From: Paraburkholderia sp. PGU19
Lineage (GTDB): Bacteria; Pseudomonadota; Gammaproteobacteria; Burkholderiales; Burkholderiaceae
Direction of reading: 5' to 3'
Assembly (NCBI RefSeq): GCF_013426915.1
Contig: NZ_AP023183.1
Location: 124,001-188,000, forward strand
Length of the DNA: 64,000 nt
The translations under genes and the position numbers were made by a program. Positions 48,353 to 57,790 of this stretch are shown one piece after another (position 1 is the stretch's first letter; each line of letters starts with the position of its first letter). The notes under the pieces are model-generated. The model had not been told where the DNA came from. It searched no databases and saw only the letters and a program-made list of their open reading frames with translations.

Positions 48353-49741
48353 ATGAATGTCAGTGTTTTCGACCTGTTCAAGATCGGCATCGGCCCATCG
48401 AGTTCGCACACAGTCGGCCCGATGATCGCCGCCTGCCGCTTCGCTTCCCATATCGAGGACGCGAACCTGCTCGCGTTCGTGCGCCGCGTAAAAGTCGAGC
48501 TGTACGGCTCGCTCGGCGCGACGGGCAAGGGCCACGGCACCGATAAGGCCGTGCTGCTCGGCCTCGAAGGCCATCTGCCCGATACCATCGACCCCGACCT
48601 GATCGAACCGCGCCTCGTCGATATCCGCAAGGGTAAGCGCCTGTCGCTGCTCGGCAAGCACGAGGTCGGCTTCGAAGAGAAGGAGCACATCGCGTTCTTC
48701 CGCCGTCTGATGAGCGGCACGGGCAGCGTCGTGCATCCGAACGGCATGCGCTTCCAGGCCTTCGACGAGAATGGCCAGCTGCTGGTCGAGAAAGAGTATT
48801 ACTCGGTCGGCGGCGGCTTCGTCGTGAACCGCGAAGGCGACCGTGTCAACGGCGTGCGTGCGGGCGGCGAAGTGCCGTATCCGTTCCGCACCGGCGACGA
48901 TCTGATGCGCGTGTGCCGTGAAAGCGGCCTGTCCGTCGCGCAGGTGACGTTCGCCAACGAATGCGCATCGCGCGCTCCGGAAGACGTGCGCGAAGGCCTG
49001 CTGACGATCTGGCGCACGATGGCCGCTTGTGTCGAACGTGGGTGCAAGATGCATGGCGAACTGCCCGGTCCGATGCGCGTGAAGCGCCGCGCCGCCGATC
49101 TCACGGTGCAACTGCGCACGCGTTCGGAAGAGTCGCTGCGCGATCCGCTGTCGATGCTCGACTGGGTCAACCTCTATGCGATGGCCGTCAACGAAGAGAA
49201 CGCCGCCGGCGGCCGCGTCGTCACCGCGCCGACCAACGGCGCGGCAGGCGTGATTCCCGCCGTGCTGCACTACTACGTGAAGTTCGTGCCGGGCTCGAAC
49301 GAAAACGGCATCGTCGATTTCCTGCTGACGGCAGCCGCCATCGGCATCATCTACAAGGAAACGGCGTCGATCTCGGGTGCGGAAGTGGGCTGCCAGGGCG
49401 AAGTGGGCGTCGCGTGTTCAATGGCTGCAGCGGCGCTCGCGGCCGTGATGGGCGGCACGCCGTCGCGAGTCGAGAACGCCGCTGAAATCGGCATGGAACA
49501 CAACCTCGGCATGACCTGCGACCCGGTCGGCGGCCTGGTGCAGATTCCGTGCATCGAGCGCAACGCGATGGGCGCGATCAAGGCGCTGAACGCGTCGCGC
49601 ATGGCGTTGAAGGGCGACGGCCAGCACTACGTGACGCTCGACAACGTCATCAAGACGATGCGCGAAACGGGCGCCGACATGAAAACGAAATACAAGGAGA
49701 CGTCGCGCGGTGGTCTCGCCGTGAACGTCATCGAATGCTAA
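48353..49741 (+). CDS. sdaA: L-serine ammonia-lyase (single-chain, Fe-S type)
   Basis: The 462-residue enzyme deaminates L-serine to pyruvate and ammonia using a [4Fe-4S] cluster. It shows the [13 protein letters not shown] opening motif, the alpha-domain blocks [19 protein letters not shown] and [19 protein letters not shown], and [18 protein letters not shown] with cluster cysteines. The start [14 protein letters not shown] at 48353 is the conserved one; the frame extends upstream without homology. Thirty-seven bases separate it from soxB. In this island it would take serine made by GlyA to pyruvate for Pyc. Confidence 0.95.
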   Translation: MNVSVFDLFKIGIGPSSSHTVGPMIAACRFASHIEDANLLAFVRRVKVELYGSLGATGKGHGTDKAVLLGLEGHLPDTIDPDLIEPRLVDIRKGKRLSLLGKHEVGFEEKEHIAFFRRLMSGTGSVVHPNGMRFQAFDENGQLLVEKEYYSVGGGFVVNREGDRVNGVRAGGEVPYPFRTGDDLMRVCRESGLSVAQVTFANECASRAPEDVREGLLTIWRTMAACVERGCKMHGELPGPMRVKRRAADLTVQLRTRSEESLRDPLSMLDWVNLYAMAVNEENAAGGRVVTAPTNGAAGVIPAVLHYYVKFVPGSNENGIVDFLLTAAAIGIIYKETASISGAEVGCQGEVGVACSMAAAALAAVMGGTPSRVENAAEIGMEHNLGMTCDPVGGLVQIPCIERNAMGAIKALNASRMALKGDGQHYVTLDNVIKTMRETGADMKTKYKETSRGGLAVNVIEC

Positions 49742-49778
49742 TGGAAACCAGCAAGGCAACGACGAAGGGGTCTGCACG

Positions 49779-51023
49779 ATGAGCCGCTATTCGATATTCA
49801 GTCTGTTCCGCAACGGGTTGTCGTATCACGAGAACTGGGAGCGACAGTGGAGGAGCCCGGAACCGAAGAAGGAATACGACGTGGTGATCGTCGGCGGCGG
49901 CGGGCATGGTCTGGCAACCGCGTACTACCTCGCGAAGGAACACGGCGTGAAGAACGTCGCGATCCTGGAGAAGGGCTGGATCGGTGGCGGCAATACGGCG
50001 CGTAACACGACGATCGTGCGTTCGAACTATCTGTGGGACGAATCCGCGGCGTTGTACGAGAAGGCGATGAAGCTGTGGGAAGGCTTGTCGCAAGACCTCA
50101 ACTACAACGTGATGTTCTCGCAGCGCGGCGTGCTGAATCTCGCGCACACGCTGCAGGACGTGCGCGACACCGAGCGCCGCGTGAATGCGAACCGGCTGAA
50201 CGGCGTCGATGCCGAATTCCTGACGCCCGAGCAGATCAAGGAAATCGAGCCGACGATCAACCTGAATAGCCGTTATCCCGTGCTCGGCGCATCGATTCAA
50301 CGTCGTGCGGGCGTCGCGCGTCACGATGCCGTTGCGTGGGGCTTCGCGCGCGGCGCGGACCAGGCCGGCGTCGACATCATCCAGAACTGCCAGGTGACGG
50401 GTATCCGTCGCGACGGCGGCCGCGTGACGGGCGTCGATACGGTGAAGGGCTTCATCAAGGCGAAGAAGGTCGCCGTCGTCGCAGCCGGCAACACGACCAC
50501 GCTCGCCGACATGGCAGGCATCCGCCTCCCGATCGAAAGCCATCCGCTGCAGGCGCTCGTGTCGGAGCCGATCAAGCCGGTTGTCAACTCGGTAATCATG
50601 TCGAACGCGGTGCACGCGTACATCAGCCAGTCCGACAAGGGCGACCTCGTGATCGGCGCGGGCATCGACCAGTACACGGGATTCGGCCAGCGCGGCAGCT
50701 ACCACATCATCGAAGGCACGCTGCAGGCGATCGTCGAAATGTTCCCGGTGTTCTCGCGCGTGCGGATGAACCGTCAGTGGGGCGGCATCGTCGACGTCTC
50801 GCCCGATGCATGTCCGATCATCAGCAAGACGGACGTCAAGGGCCTTTACTTCAACTGCGGCTGGGGCACGGGCGGCTTCAAGGCGACGCCGGGCTCGGGG
50901 TGGGTGTTCGCGCACACGATCGCCAACGACGAACCGCATCCGCTGAACGCGCCTTTCGCACTGGACCGCTTCTACACCGGTCATCTGATCGATGAACACG
51001 GCGCCGCTGGCGTGGCCCACTAA
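49779..51023 (+). CDS. soxB: Sarcosine oxidase beta subunit
   Basis: This 414-residue FAD/FMN subunit belongs to heterotetrameric sarcosine oxidase, which converts sarcosine, tetrahydrofolate and O2 to glycine, methylene-THF and H2O2. The dinucleotide-binding motif [35 protein letters not shown] and the C-terminal [15 protein letters not shown] are typical. It is the first gene of soxBDAG, with soxD 22 bases downstream, and the length is usual. Confidence 0.95.
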   Translation: MSRYSIFSLFRNGLSYHENWERQWRSPEPKKEYDVVIVGGGGHGLATAYYLAKEHGVKNVAILEKGWIGGGNTARNTTIVRSNYLWDESAALYEKAMKLWEGLSQDLNYNVMFSQRGVLNLAHTLQDVRDTERRVNANRLNGVDAEFLTPEQIKEIEPTINLNSRYPVLGASIQRRAGVARHDAVAWGFARGADQAGVDIIQNCQVTGIRRDGGRVTGVDTVKGFIKAKKVAVVAAGNTTTLADMAGIRLPIESHPLQALVSEPIKPVVNSVIMSNAVHAYISQSDKGDLVIGAGIDQYTGFGQRGSYHIIEGTLQAIVEMFPVFSRVRMNRQWGGIVDVSPDACPIISKTDVKGLYFNCGWGTGGFKATPGSGWVFAHTIANDEPHPLNAPFALDRFYTGHLIDEHGAAGVAH

Positions 51024-51045
51024 ACGCACTCTGGAGAACCGAAAA

Positions 51046-51342
51046 ATGCTGATGATCGAATGCCCGTGGTGCGGGCCGCGCGCCGAATCCGAATTTAGCT
51101 GTGGCGGCGAAGCCGACATCGCGCGTCCGCTCGACACCGACAAGCTCACCGACCGCGAATGGGGCGAGTACCTGTTCATGCGCAAGAACCGGCGCGGCGT
51201 GCACCGGGAGCAATGGATGCACACGCAGGGCTGCCGCCGCTGGTTCATGGCGACGCGCGACACCGTTACTTACGACTTCAAGAGTTATGCAACTTTTGGG
51301 GCGTCTCCTACTAACACGAAGACGAAGGGCAGCAGAAAATGA
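51046..51342 (+). CDS. soxD: Sarcosine oxidase delta subunit
   Basis: This 98-residue zinc-binding subunit has the cysteine/histidine set MIECPWCGPR, FSCGG and WMHTQGCRRWF, and the conserved WGEYLFMRKNRRG. The start at 51046 is the conserved MLMIECPWCG with CTGGAGAACC upstream; the longer frame runs back into soxB. Its last bases overlap soxA (ATGA at 51339-51342), as usual in this operon. Confidence 0.94.
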   Translation: MLMIECPWCGPRAESEFSCGGEADIARPLDTDKLTDREWGEYLFMRKNRRGVHREQWMHTQGCRRWFMATRDTVTYDFKSYATFGASPTNTKTKGSRK

Positions 51343-54338
51343 GCCAGAAAAACCGCCTGGGTACCGGTGGGCGCATCAACCGCGCGATTCCGCTGACCTT
51401 CACGTTCAACGGACGCACGTATCAGGGCTTTCAGGGCGACACGCTCGCGTCGGCGCTGCTCGCCAACGGCGTGCACTTCGTCGCGCGCAGCTTCAAGTAT
51501 CACCGCCCGCGTGGCATCGTCACGGCGGACGTTGCGGAACCGAATGCCGTCGTGCAACTGGAGCGCGGCGCATACACGGTGCCGAATGCGCGCGCGACGG
51601 AAATCGAGCTGTATCAGGGACTGGTCGCGACCAGCGTCAATGCCGAGCCGAATCTCGAGCATGACCGCATGGCGATCAACCAGAAGTTCGCGCGCTTCAT
51701 GCCCGCGGGCTTCTACTACAAGACGTTCATGTGGCCGGCAAAGTTCTGGCCGAAGTACGAAGAGAAAATTCGTGAAGCGGCGGGTCTGGGCAAGTCGCCT
51801 GAAGTGCTCGACGCCGATCGCTACGACAAGTGTTATGCGCATTGCGACGTGCTGGTGGTCGGCGGCGGCCCGACGGGTCTTGCTGCGGCACACGCGGCGG
51901 CCGTGAGCGGCGCGCGCGTGATTCTCGTCGACGATCAGCGCGAGCTTGGCGGCAGCCTGCTGTCGGGCAAGACGGAGATCGACGGGCGCGCGGCCTTGAG
52001 CTGGGTCGAAAAGATCGAAGCGGAACTGTCGCGCATGCCCGATGTGACGATCCTGTCGCGCAGCACGGCGTTCGGCTATCAGGACCACAACCTTGTCACG
52101 GTGACGCAGCGTCTGACGGATCATCTGCCCGTGTCGATGCGCAAGGGCACGCGCGAACTGCTGTGGAAGATCCGCGCCAAGCGTGTGATTCTCGCGACGG
52201 GCGCGCACGAGCGTCCCATCGTGTTCGGCAACAACGATCTGCCGGGCGTGATGATGGCGTCGGCGGTTTCGACTTATATCCATCGTTTTGGCGTGCTGCC
52301 GGGCCGCAATGCCGTCGTGTTCACGAACAACGACGCGGGCTATCAGTGCGCGCTCGACATGAAGGCGTGCGGCGCGAGCGTGACAGTCGTCGATCCGCGC
52401 GCCCAGGGCAGCGGCGCGTTGCAGGCGGCGGCACGTCTGCATGGCGTGAAGATCATGAACAACGCGGCCGTGATGACGGCGCATGGCAAGCTGCGCGTCA
52501 CGTCGGTCGAAGTGGTCGCGTATGCGAACGGCAAGACGGGCGCGAAGCAGGCCGACCTTCCGTGCGATCTCGTCGCGATGTCGGGCGGCTACAGCCCGGT
52601 GCTGCACCTGTTCGCGCAGTCGGGCGGCAAGGCGCACTGGAACGACACGAAGGTGTGCTTCGTGCCGGGCAAGGGCATGCAGCCGGAAACGAGCATCGGC
52701 GCGGCAGCGGGCGAATTCAGCCTGGCGCGCGGTCTGCGTCTCGCGGTGGATGCGGGCGTCGAAGCCGTGAAGTCGATTGGTTATGCGGTCACACGTCCGC
52801 AAGTACCGCAGGCTGCGGAAGTCGCCGAGTCGCCGTTGCAGCCGCTGTGGCTGGTCGGCAGCCGCGCGGAAGCGGCGCGCGGACCGAAGCAGTTCGTCGA
52901 TTTCCAGAACGACGTGGCGGCGGCGGACATCCTGCTCGCGGCGCGCGAAGGCTTCGAATCCGTCGAACACGTGAAGCGCTATACGGCAATGGGCTTCGGC
53001 ACCGATCAGGGCAAGCTCGGCAACATCAACGGCATGGCGATTCTCGCGGATGCGCTCGGCAAGACGATTCCCGAGACGGGCACGACGACGTTCCGTCCGA
53101 ACTACACGCCGGTGACCTTCGGCACGTTTGCGGGTCGCGAGCTCGGCGATTGGCTCGATCCGATCCGCAAGACGGCCGTGCACGAATGGCACGTCGAGAA
53201 CGGTGCGATGTTCGAGGACGTCGGCAGCTGGAAGCGTCCCTGGTACTTCCCGCAGAAGGGCGAAGACCTGCATGCGGCCGTCAAGCGCGAATGCCTCGCG
53301 GTGCGCCACAGCGTCGGCATTCTCGATGCGTCGACGCTCGGCAAGATCGACATTCAGGGCCCGGATGCCGCGAAGCTGCTGAACTGGATGTACACGAACC
53401 CGTGGAGCAAGCTCGAAATCGGCAAGTGCCGCTACGGTCTGATGCTCGACGAAAACGGCATGGTGTTCGACGACGGCGTGACGGTGCGCCTCGCCGACCA
53501 GCACTTCATGATGACGACCACGACGGGCGGCGCGGCGCGCGTGCTGACGTGGATGGAGCGCTGGCTGCAGACGGAATGGCCGGACATGAAGGTGCGCCTC
53601 GCGTCCGTGACCGATCACTGGGCGACCTTCGCCGTCGTCGGTCCGAAGAGCCGCAAGGTCTTGCAGAAGGTGTGTAGCGACATCGACTTCGCCAACGAAG
53701 CGTTCCCATTCATGTCGTATCGCAACGGCACGGTGGCGGGCGTGAAGGCGCGCGTGATGCGGATCAGCTTCTCGGGCGAACTGGCTTATGAAGTGAACGT
53801 GCCCGCGAACATGGGCCGTGCGGTGTGGGAAGCGCTGATGGCTGCGGGCGCCGAGTTCGACATCACGCCGTATGGCACGGAAACGATGCACGTGCTGCGC
53901 GCGGAGAAGGGCTACATCATCGTCGGCCAGGATACGGATGGCTCGATTACGCCGCACGATCTCGGCATGGGCGGACTGGTCGCGAAGACCAAGGACTTCC
54001 TCGGACGTCGTTCGCTCGCACGGTCGGATACCGCGAAGGATGGGCGCAAACAGTTCGTCGGCCTGCTGTCCGATGATCCGCAGTTCGTAATTCCGGAAGG
54101 CAGCCAGATTGTCGCCGGTCCGTTCCAGGGCGATACCGCGCCGATGCTTGGACACGTGACGTCGAGCTACTACAGCCCGATCCTGAAACGTTCGATCGCG
54201 CTCGCCGTGGTCAAGGGCGGCCTGAACAAGATGGGGCAAAGCGTGACGATTCCGCTTTCGAGCGGCAAGCAGATCGCGGCGAAGATCGCCAGCCCCGTTT
54301 TCTACGACACCGAAGGAGTGCGTCAGAATGTGGAATGA
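51339..54338 (+). CDS. soxA: Sarcosine oxidase alpha subunit
   Basis: This 999-residue subunit holds, in order, a ferredoxin-fold N-terminal segment (FTFNGRTYQGFQGDTLASAL), an NAD-binding domain (VLVVGGGPTGLAAAHAA) and a C-terminal aminomethyltransferase-like tetrahydrofolate-binding domain (RHSVGILDASTLGKIDIQGP, GELAYEVNVPANMGRAVWEA). It channels the C1 unit from sarcosine to folate. It overlaps soxD at the start and soxG at the end. A 1095-codon open frame on the opposite strand is a GC-bias shadow. Confidence 0.95.
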   Translation: MSQKNRLGTGGRINRAIPLTFTFNGRTYQGFQGDTLASALLANGVHFVARSFKYHRPRGIVTADVAEPNAVVQLERGAYTVPNARATEIELYQGLVATSVNAEPNLEHDRMAINQKFARFMPAGFYYKTFMWPAKFWPKYEEKIREAAGLGKSPEVLDADRYDKCYAHCDVLVVGGGPTGLAAAHAAAVSGARVILVDDQRELGGSLLSGKTEIDGRAALSWVEKIEAELSRMPDVTILSRSTAFGYQDHNLVTVTQRLTDHLPVSMRKGTRELLWKIRAKRVILATGAHERPIVFGNNDLPGVMMASAVSTYIHRFGVLPGRNAVVFTNNDAGYQCALDMKACGASVTVVDPRAQGSGALQAAARLHGVKIMNNAAVMTAHGKLRVTSVEVVAYANGKTGAKQADLPCDLVAMSGGYSPVLHLFAQSGGKAHWNDTKVCFVPGKGMQPETSIGAAAGEFSLARGLRLAVDAGVEAVKSIGYAVTRPQVPQAAEVAESPLQPLWLVGSRAEAARGPKQFVDFQNDVAAADILLAAREGFESVEHVKRYTAMGFGTDQGKLGNINGMAILADALGKTIPETGTTTFRPNYTPVTFGTFAGRELGDWLDPIRKTAVHEWHVENGAMFEDVGSWKRPWYFPQKGEDLHAAVKRECLAVRHSVGILDASTLGKIDIQGPDAAKLLNWMYTNPWSKLEIGKCRYGLMLDENGMVFDDGVTVRLADQHFMMTTTTGGAARVLTWMERWLQTEWPDMKVRLASVTDHWATFAVVGPKSRKVLQKVCSDIDFANEAFPFMSYRNGTVAGVKARVMRISFSGELAYEVNVPANMGRAVWEALMAAGAEFDITPYGTETMHVLRAEKGYIIVGQDTDGSITPHDLGMGGLVAKTKDFLGRRSLARSDTAKDGRKQFVGLLSDDPQFVIPEGSQIVAGPFQGDTAPMLGHVTSSYYSPILKRSIALAVVKGGLNKMGQSVTIPLSSGKQIAAKIASPVFYDTEGVRQNVE

Positions 54339-54963
54339 AACGAGAAATTTGACGCCTGTGGGAGAGCGTGCAGGCGCAGTGCGACTTGAGTCGCCATGCA
54401 TCGGCGTGGCTGGTTTGCTAAAGGGGCAGCAGACGCGTGCGCCGAGCAAATTTGTGATGCGTGAATCAGCCTTTCTCGATCTCGTCGCCGTGCGCGGTGA
54501 ACCAGGTGACCCAGCATTCGTCAGCGCGTTTGAGCGCGTGATCGGCTGCCGTCCGCCATCCGCGCCAAACACCGTCTCACGCAGCGCTGAATACGATGTG
54601 CTATGGCTCGGCCCCGACGAATGGCTCGTGCGTTCTAATGGGCCCGTGCAGCACGGTGTGCTTGAGGCGATGCTTTCCGATGCGCTGAACGGAACATACG
54701 CGGCGGCAGTCGATGTCGGTAGTGGCTATACCGTCGTCAAGATCAGCGGTGAACACGTGCGCGACGTACTTTCGCGTGGCTGTCCGCTGGACCTGCACCT
54801 GCGAGTATTCAAGGAGGGGCAATGCGCGCAGAGTCATTACTTCAAGGCGTCAATCGTTCTGATCCCGACGGGCGATGATGCGTTCGAGATAGTGGTACGC
54901 CGTAGTTTCTCTGACTATTTCTGCCGCATCATGCTCGACGCGGCTGAGCCGCTGACGTCATGA
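54328..54963 (+). CDS. soxG: Sarcosine oxidase gamma subunit
   Basis: This 211-residue subunit is the least conserved of the complex. VLWLGPDEWLVRSNG, AAVDVGSGYTVVKISGEHVR and RDVLSRGCPLDL, together with the end SFSDYFCRIMLDAAEPL, match SoxG. It overlaps soxA by eleven bases and the next gene by four. By eye its base composition is less GC-extreme than soxA. Confidence 0.92.
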   Translation: MWNETRNLTPVGERAGAVRLESPCIGVAGLLKGQQTRAPSKFVMRESAFLDLVAVRGEPGDPAFVSAFERVIGCRPPSAPNTVSRSAEYDVLWLGPDEWLVRSNGPVQHGVLEAMLSDALNGTYAAAVDVGSGYTVVKISGEHVRDVLSRGCPLDLHLRVFKEGQCAQSHYFKASIVLIPTGDDAFEIVVRRSFSDYFCRIMLDAAEPLTS

Positions 54964-55409
54964 AACCAGTTGAAGAACCGTTCGGTACGGCCTCCGCAAC
55001 GTTTGTGATGCCGCACCAGCAATGGCGCGGCTGGAGCATATTTGTCGAAGGGCTGATTGTGCCGGCGAGGGTGGGCATCCATCCACACGAACACGGTGCG
55101 CCGCAGGTAGTCGTGATCGACGCGCAGCTCGGCTATCGTAGTGCGCCGAGCGATGCGGGTGGATGGATCGACTACGACAGTTATTGCACGTGCGTCGCAG
55201 ACTTCCTCGCGCACAAGCAGCATACACGCCTGCTTGAAAGTCTGGTCGCGGACATTGCGGAATTATCGTTTCGGGAATGGTCTGCTCTTGAGAAGCTGAC
55301 GCTCAGCGTGCATAAGCCAAAAATCCGGCCGGGTACCCGCCGCATTGGCGTCACGCTCGAATGGACGCGTCCAGACTATTTGCTGTGGTGCAGCACGACT
55401 AGACGCTGA
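54960..55409 (+). CDS. Dihydroneopterin aldolase-like protein (FolB family)
   Basis: This 149-residue protein has the FolB fold features IFVEGLIVPARVGIHPHEHG, a Tyr-containing WIDYDSYCTCVADFLA and HTRLLESLVADIAEL with the conserved Leu-Glu. FolB enzymes act in folate synthesis. Its ATGA overlap with soxG places it in the sarcosine oxidase operon, where extra tetrahydrofolate acceptor would be useful (inference). The usual catalytic Lys/Glu positions were not all verified. An IS5-family element lies 131 bases downstream. Confidence 0.82.
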   Translation: MKPVEEPFGTASATFVMPHQQWRGWSIFVEGLIVPARVGIHPHEHGAPQVVVIDAQLGYRSAPSDAGGWIDYDSYCTCVADFLAHKQHTRLLESLVADIAELSFREWSALEKLTLSVHKPKIRPGTRRIGVTLEWTRPDYLLWCSTTRR

Positions 55410-55540
55410 CATTCGCCAGTCAGTGGCACGGCGCGTGGATCAGCCCGGCGCGGGCGCTGGCCTTATGCACCTTCCCCGTGTCGGCGCAGGACAAGCGTCC
55501 GTCGGTTTTTTCCTTTCATCCGCGTGGCGCTTGGGCCTAG

Positions 55541-56401
55541 ACGGTGTTAGGCACTTCCGGTCAAACCTGGTACCCTGGAGGCATGACAAAAGAGAAACGT
55601 AAAGCCTACCCGACAGACGTGTCAGACGAAGAATGGAGCTTCGTGGCAGCGTATCTGACGTTGATGGATGAGAGTGCGCCACAGCGGAAATATGAGTTGC
55701 GGGAGATGTTCAATGCGTTGCGCTGGATGGCTCGCGCTGGGGCTGCTTGGCGAATGCTGCCGACCAACTTTCCACCGTGGGAACTCGTGTACCAGCAGAC
55801 GCAACGATGGCTGGCGGCCGGCTGTTTCGAGTGCATGGTGAGTGACCTTCGTTCGATCGTCCGTGTGGCGCAGGGGCGGCAGGGGCAGCCCAGCGCGGTG
55901 ATCCTTGATGGCCGTACGTTGCAATCGACATGTGAAAGCGGTCCACGCGCAGGCTATGACGGCTACAAGCGCAAGCGTGGCAGCAAGGTGCATATGGCGG
56001 TCGACACGCTGGGTCAGTTGCTCGCCGTACACGTGACACCGGCCAACGAGCAGGAACGGGCCCAGGTGGCAGAACTGGCGCGCCAGGTGCAACAGGCAAC
56101 GGGAGAAACCGTGAAAGTGGCCTTTGCCGATCAGGGTTACACGGGCGAAGATCCTGCGCAGGCCGCGCGCGCCCAGGGAATTGATCTCCAGGTGGTCAAG
56201 CTCGATGAAGCGAAAAAGGGTTTCGTGCTGTTGCCACGGCGATGGGTAGTCGAGCGCAGCTTCGGATGGCTCAACCGCTTTCGACGCCTTGCACGTGACT
56301 ACGAACGCTTGCCCGAAACACTCGCAGGCCTGCATTTTGTCGTCTTCGCCATGCTTATGCTTGTCCATGCAATTCCAGTACTTCGAAGTTCCTAACACCG
56401 T
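55541..56401 (+). mobile_element. IS5-family insertion sequence with CTAG flanks
   Basis: The 861-bp element has terminal inverted repeats ACGGTGTTAGG (55541) and CCTAACACCGT (ending 56401). It is flanked on both sides by CTAG (55537-55540 and 56402-56405), as expected for a 4-bp target duplication. One complete transposase gene is present. Intact ends and flanks point to a recent insertion between folB-like and fdhA genes. A diverged fragment of a related element lies at 25863-25981. Confidence 0.88.
55583..56395 (+). CDS. IS5-family transposase
   Basis: The 270-residue DDE transposase starts at MTKEKRKAYPTDVSDEEW after TGGAGGC. It contains the DUF4096-type N-terminus (LREMFNALRWMARAGAAWRM), catalytic Asp regions VILDGRTLQST and VKVAFADQGYTGED, and the Glu region RRWVVERSFGWLNRFRRLAR. 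The single unbroken frame suggests it may be active. Confidence 0.9.
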   Translation: MTKEKRKAYPTDVSDEEWSFVAAYLTLMDESAPQRKYELREMFNALRWMARAGAAWRMLPTNFPPWELVYQQTQRWLAAGCFECMVSDLRSIVRVAQGRQGQPSAVILDGRTLQSTCESGPRAGYDGYKRKRGSKVHMAVDTLGQLLAVHVTPANEQERAQVAELARQVQQATGETVKVAFADQGYTGEDPAQAARAQGIDLQVVKLDEAKKGFVLLPRRWVVERSFGWLNRFRRLARDYERLPETLAGLHFVVFAMLMLVHAIPVLRSS

Positions 56402-56475
56402 CTAGATTAAAGGGTTGCCGCGTACGTTGCATCTGCCGGCGTGCCGCAGCAATATCCAACCGCAAGGAGGCTGCA

Positions 56476-57675
56476 ATGGCGAGTAATCGAGGTGTCGTAT
56501 ATCTTGGACCGGGCAAGGTCGAGGTTCAAAAGATTGAATACCCGAAGATGGTCGACCCGAGCGGACGCAGTATTGGTCACGGCGTGATTCTCAAGGTGGT
56601 CAGCACGAACATTTGCGGCTCGGACCAACACATGGTGCGCGGCCGTACAACGGCCCCGGCCGGTCTCGTGCTTGGCCACGAAATAACGGGTGAAGTGATC
56701 GAGATCGGCAGCGACGTAGAGACGCTGCAGCTCGGTGATCTCGTGTCCGTGCCGTTCAATGTAGCTTGTGGACGTTGCGCGATGTGTAGGGAGCAGCATA
56801 CCGGCGTGTGCCTGAACGTGAACCCGTCGCGTGCGGGCGGTGCGTACGGCTACGTGGACATGGGCGGTTGGATCGGTGGCCAGGCCGAGTTTGTGATGGT
56901 GCCGTATGCGGATTTCAATCTGCTGAAATTCCCCGACCGCGATCAGGCGATGGCGAAGATCCGTGACCTTACTTGCCTGTCGGACATCTTGCCCACCGGG
57001 TATCACGGCGCTGTCACTGCGGGAGTCAAACCCGGCTCAACGGTCTACATCGCGGGCGCCGGCCCCGTCGGAATGGCGGCTGCTGCATCGGCACGCCTGC
57101 TGGGCGCAGCATGCACTATCGTTGGTGACATGAATGCCGATCGTCTTGCGCATGCCAAGGCGATGGGCTTTGAAGTCGTCGATCTGTCGAAGGATGCGAC
57201 GCTCGGCGAACAGGTCGCACAGGTACTTGGCAAACCGGAAATCGACTGCGCGGTCGACTGTGTCGGCTTCGAGGCGCACGGCCACGGGAGATTGGGCCAC
57301 TCGCAGGAGGCGCCCGCGTCGGTGCTTAACTCGCTGATGGAAATCACGCGGCCCGCCGGTGCGATCGGTATCCCGGGACTATATGTGACAGACGATCCGG
57401 GCTCAAAGGATGCTGCTGCGCAGCACGGAAACCTAAGTATCCGTTTTGGGCTCGGTTGGGCAAAGTCGCACTCTTTCCATACCGGCCAGACGCCCGTATT
57501 GAAATACAACCGCAACCTGATGCAAGCGATCCTGTTTGACCGGCTACCGATCGCTGAGATCGTCAACGTCACTGTGATTTCTCTGGACGAGGCGCCAGAA
57601 GGCTATAAGCAGTTCGACGGGGGCGCACCGCGCAAATTCGTTCTCGATCCGCACAGCTTGCTAAAAGCTGCGTGA
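56476..57675 (+). CDS. fdhA: Glutathione-independent formaldehyde dehydrogenase
   Basis: The 399-residue zinc- and NAD-dependent enzyme oxidises formaldehyde to formate. Catalytic and structural zinc regions are NICGSDQHMVRGRTTA, LGHEITGEVIEIG and CGRCAMCREQHTGVC. The NAD motif is VYIAGAGPVGMAAAASA. The start at 56476 has CAAGGAGGC upstream. It would detoxify formaldehyde released by GbcAB, DgcAB and SoxBDAG. A fragment of a second copy lies at 25167-25255. Confidence 0.95.
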   Translation: MASNRGVVYLGPGKVEVQKIEYPKMVDPSGRSIGHGVILKVVSTNICGSDQHMVRGRTTAPAGLVLGHEITGEVIEIGSDVETLQLGDLVSVPFNVACGRCAMCREQHTGVCLNVNPSRAGGAYGYVDMGGWIGGQAEFVMVPYADFNLLKFPDRDQAMAKIRDLTCLSDILPTGYHGAVTAGVKPGSTVYIAGAGPVGMAAAASARLLGAACTIVGDMNADRLAHAKAMGFEVVDLSKDATLGEQVAQVLGKPEIDCAVDCVGFEAHGHGRLGHSQEAPASVLNSLMEITRPAGAIGIPGLYVTDDPGSKDAAAQHGNLSIRFGLGWAKSHSFHTGQTPVLKYNRNLMQAILFDRLPIAEIVNVTVISLDEAPEGYKQFDGGAPRKFVLDPHSLLKAA

Positions 57676-57695
57676 ACCGGGTGTGCCCGGATATG

Positions 57696-57727
57696 ACGGG
57701 CGGTCGTGTCTTGCGGTCGTCCGTTTT
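57696..57727 (+). terminator. Probable intrinsic terminator of fdhA
   Basis: ACGGGCGGTCG and CGGTCGTCCGT can pair over 11 bp (three G-U pairs) with a seven-base loop, followed directly by TTTT. It lies 20 bases past the fdhA stop and before the convergent regulator gene. Confidence 0.55.
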
Positions 57728-57790
57728 AACTGGCGCAGCGAAATTCGTTATGGAGTTCGCAAACGTATCGCAAGTGTTACGACGGGCCAC

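Noticed and set aside
51285..54572. A 1095-codon open frame on the minus strand
   Set aside because: It is the exact antisense of soxA/soxG, has the low-complexity Arg/His/Ala-rich composition of GC-bias shadow frames, and shows no family motifs.
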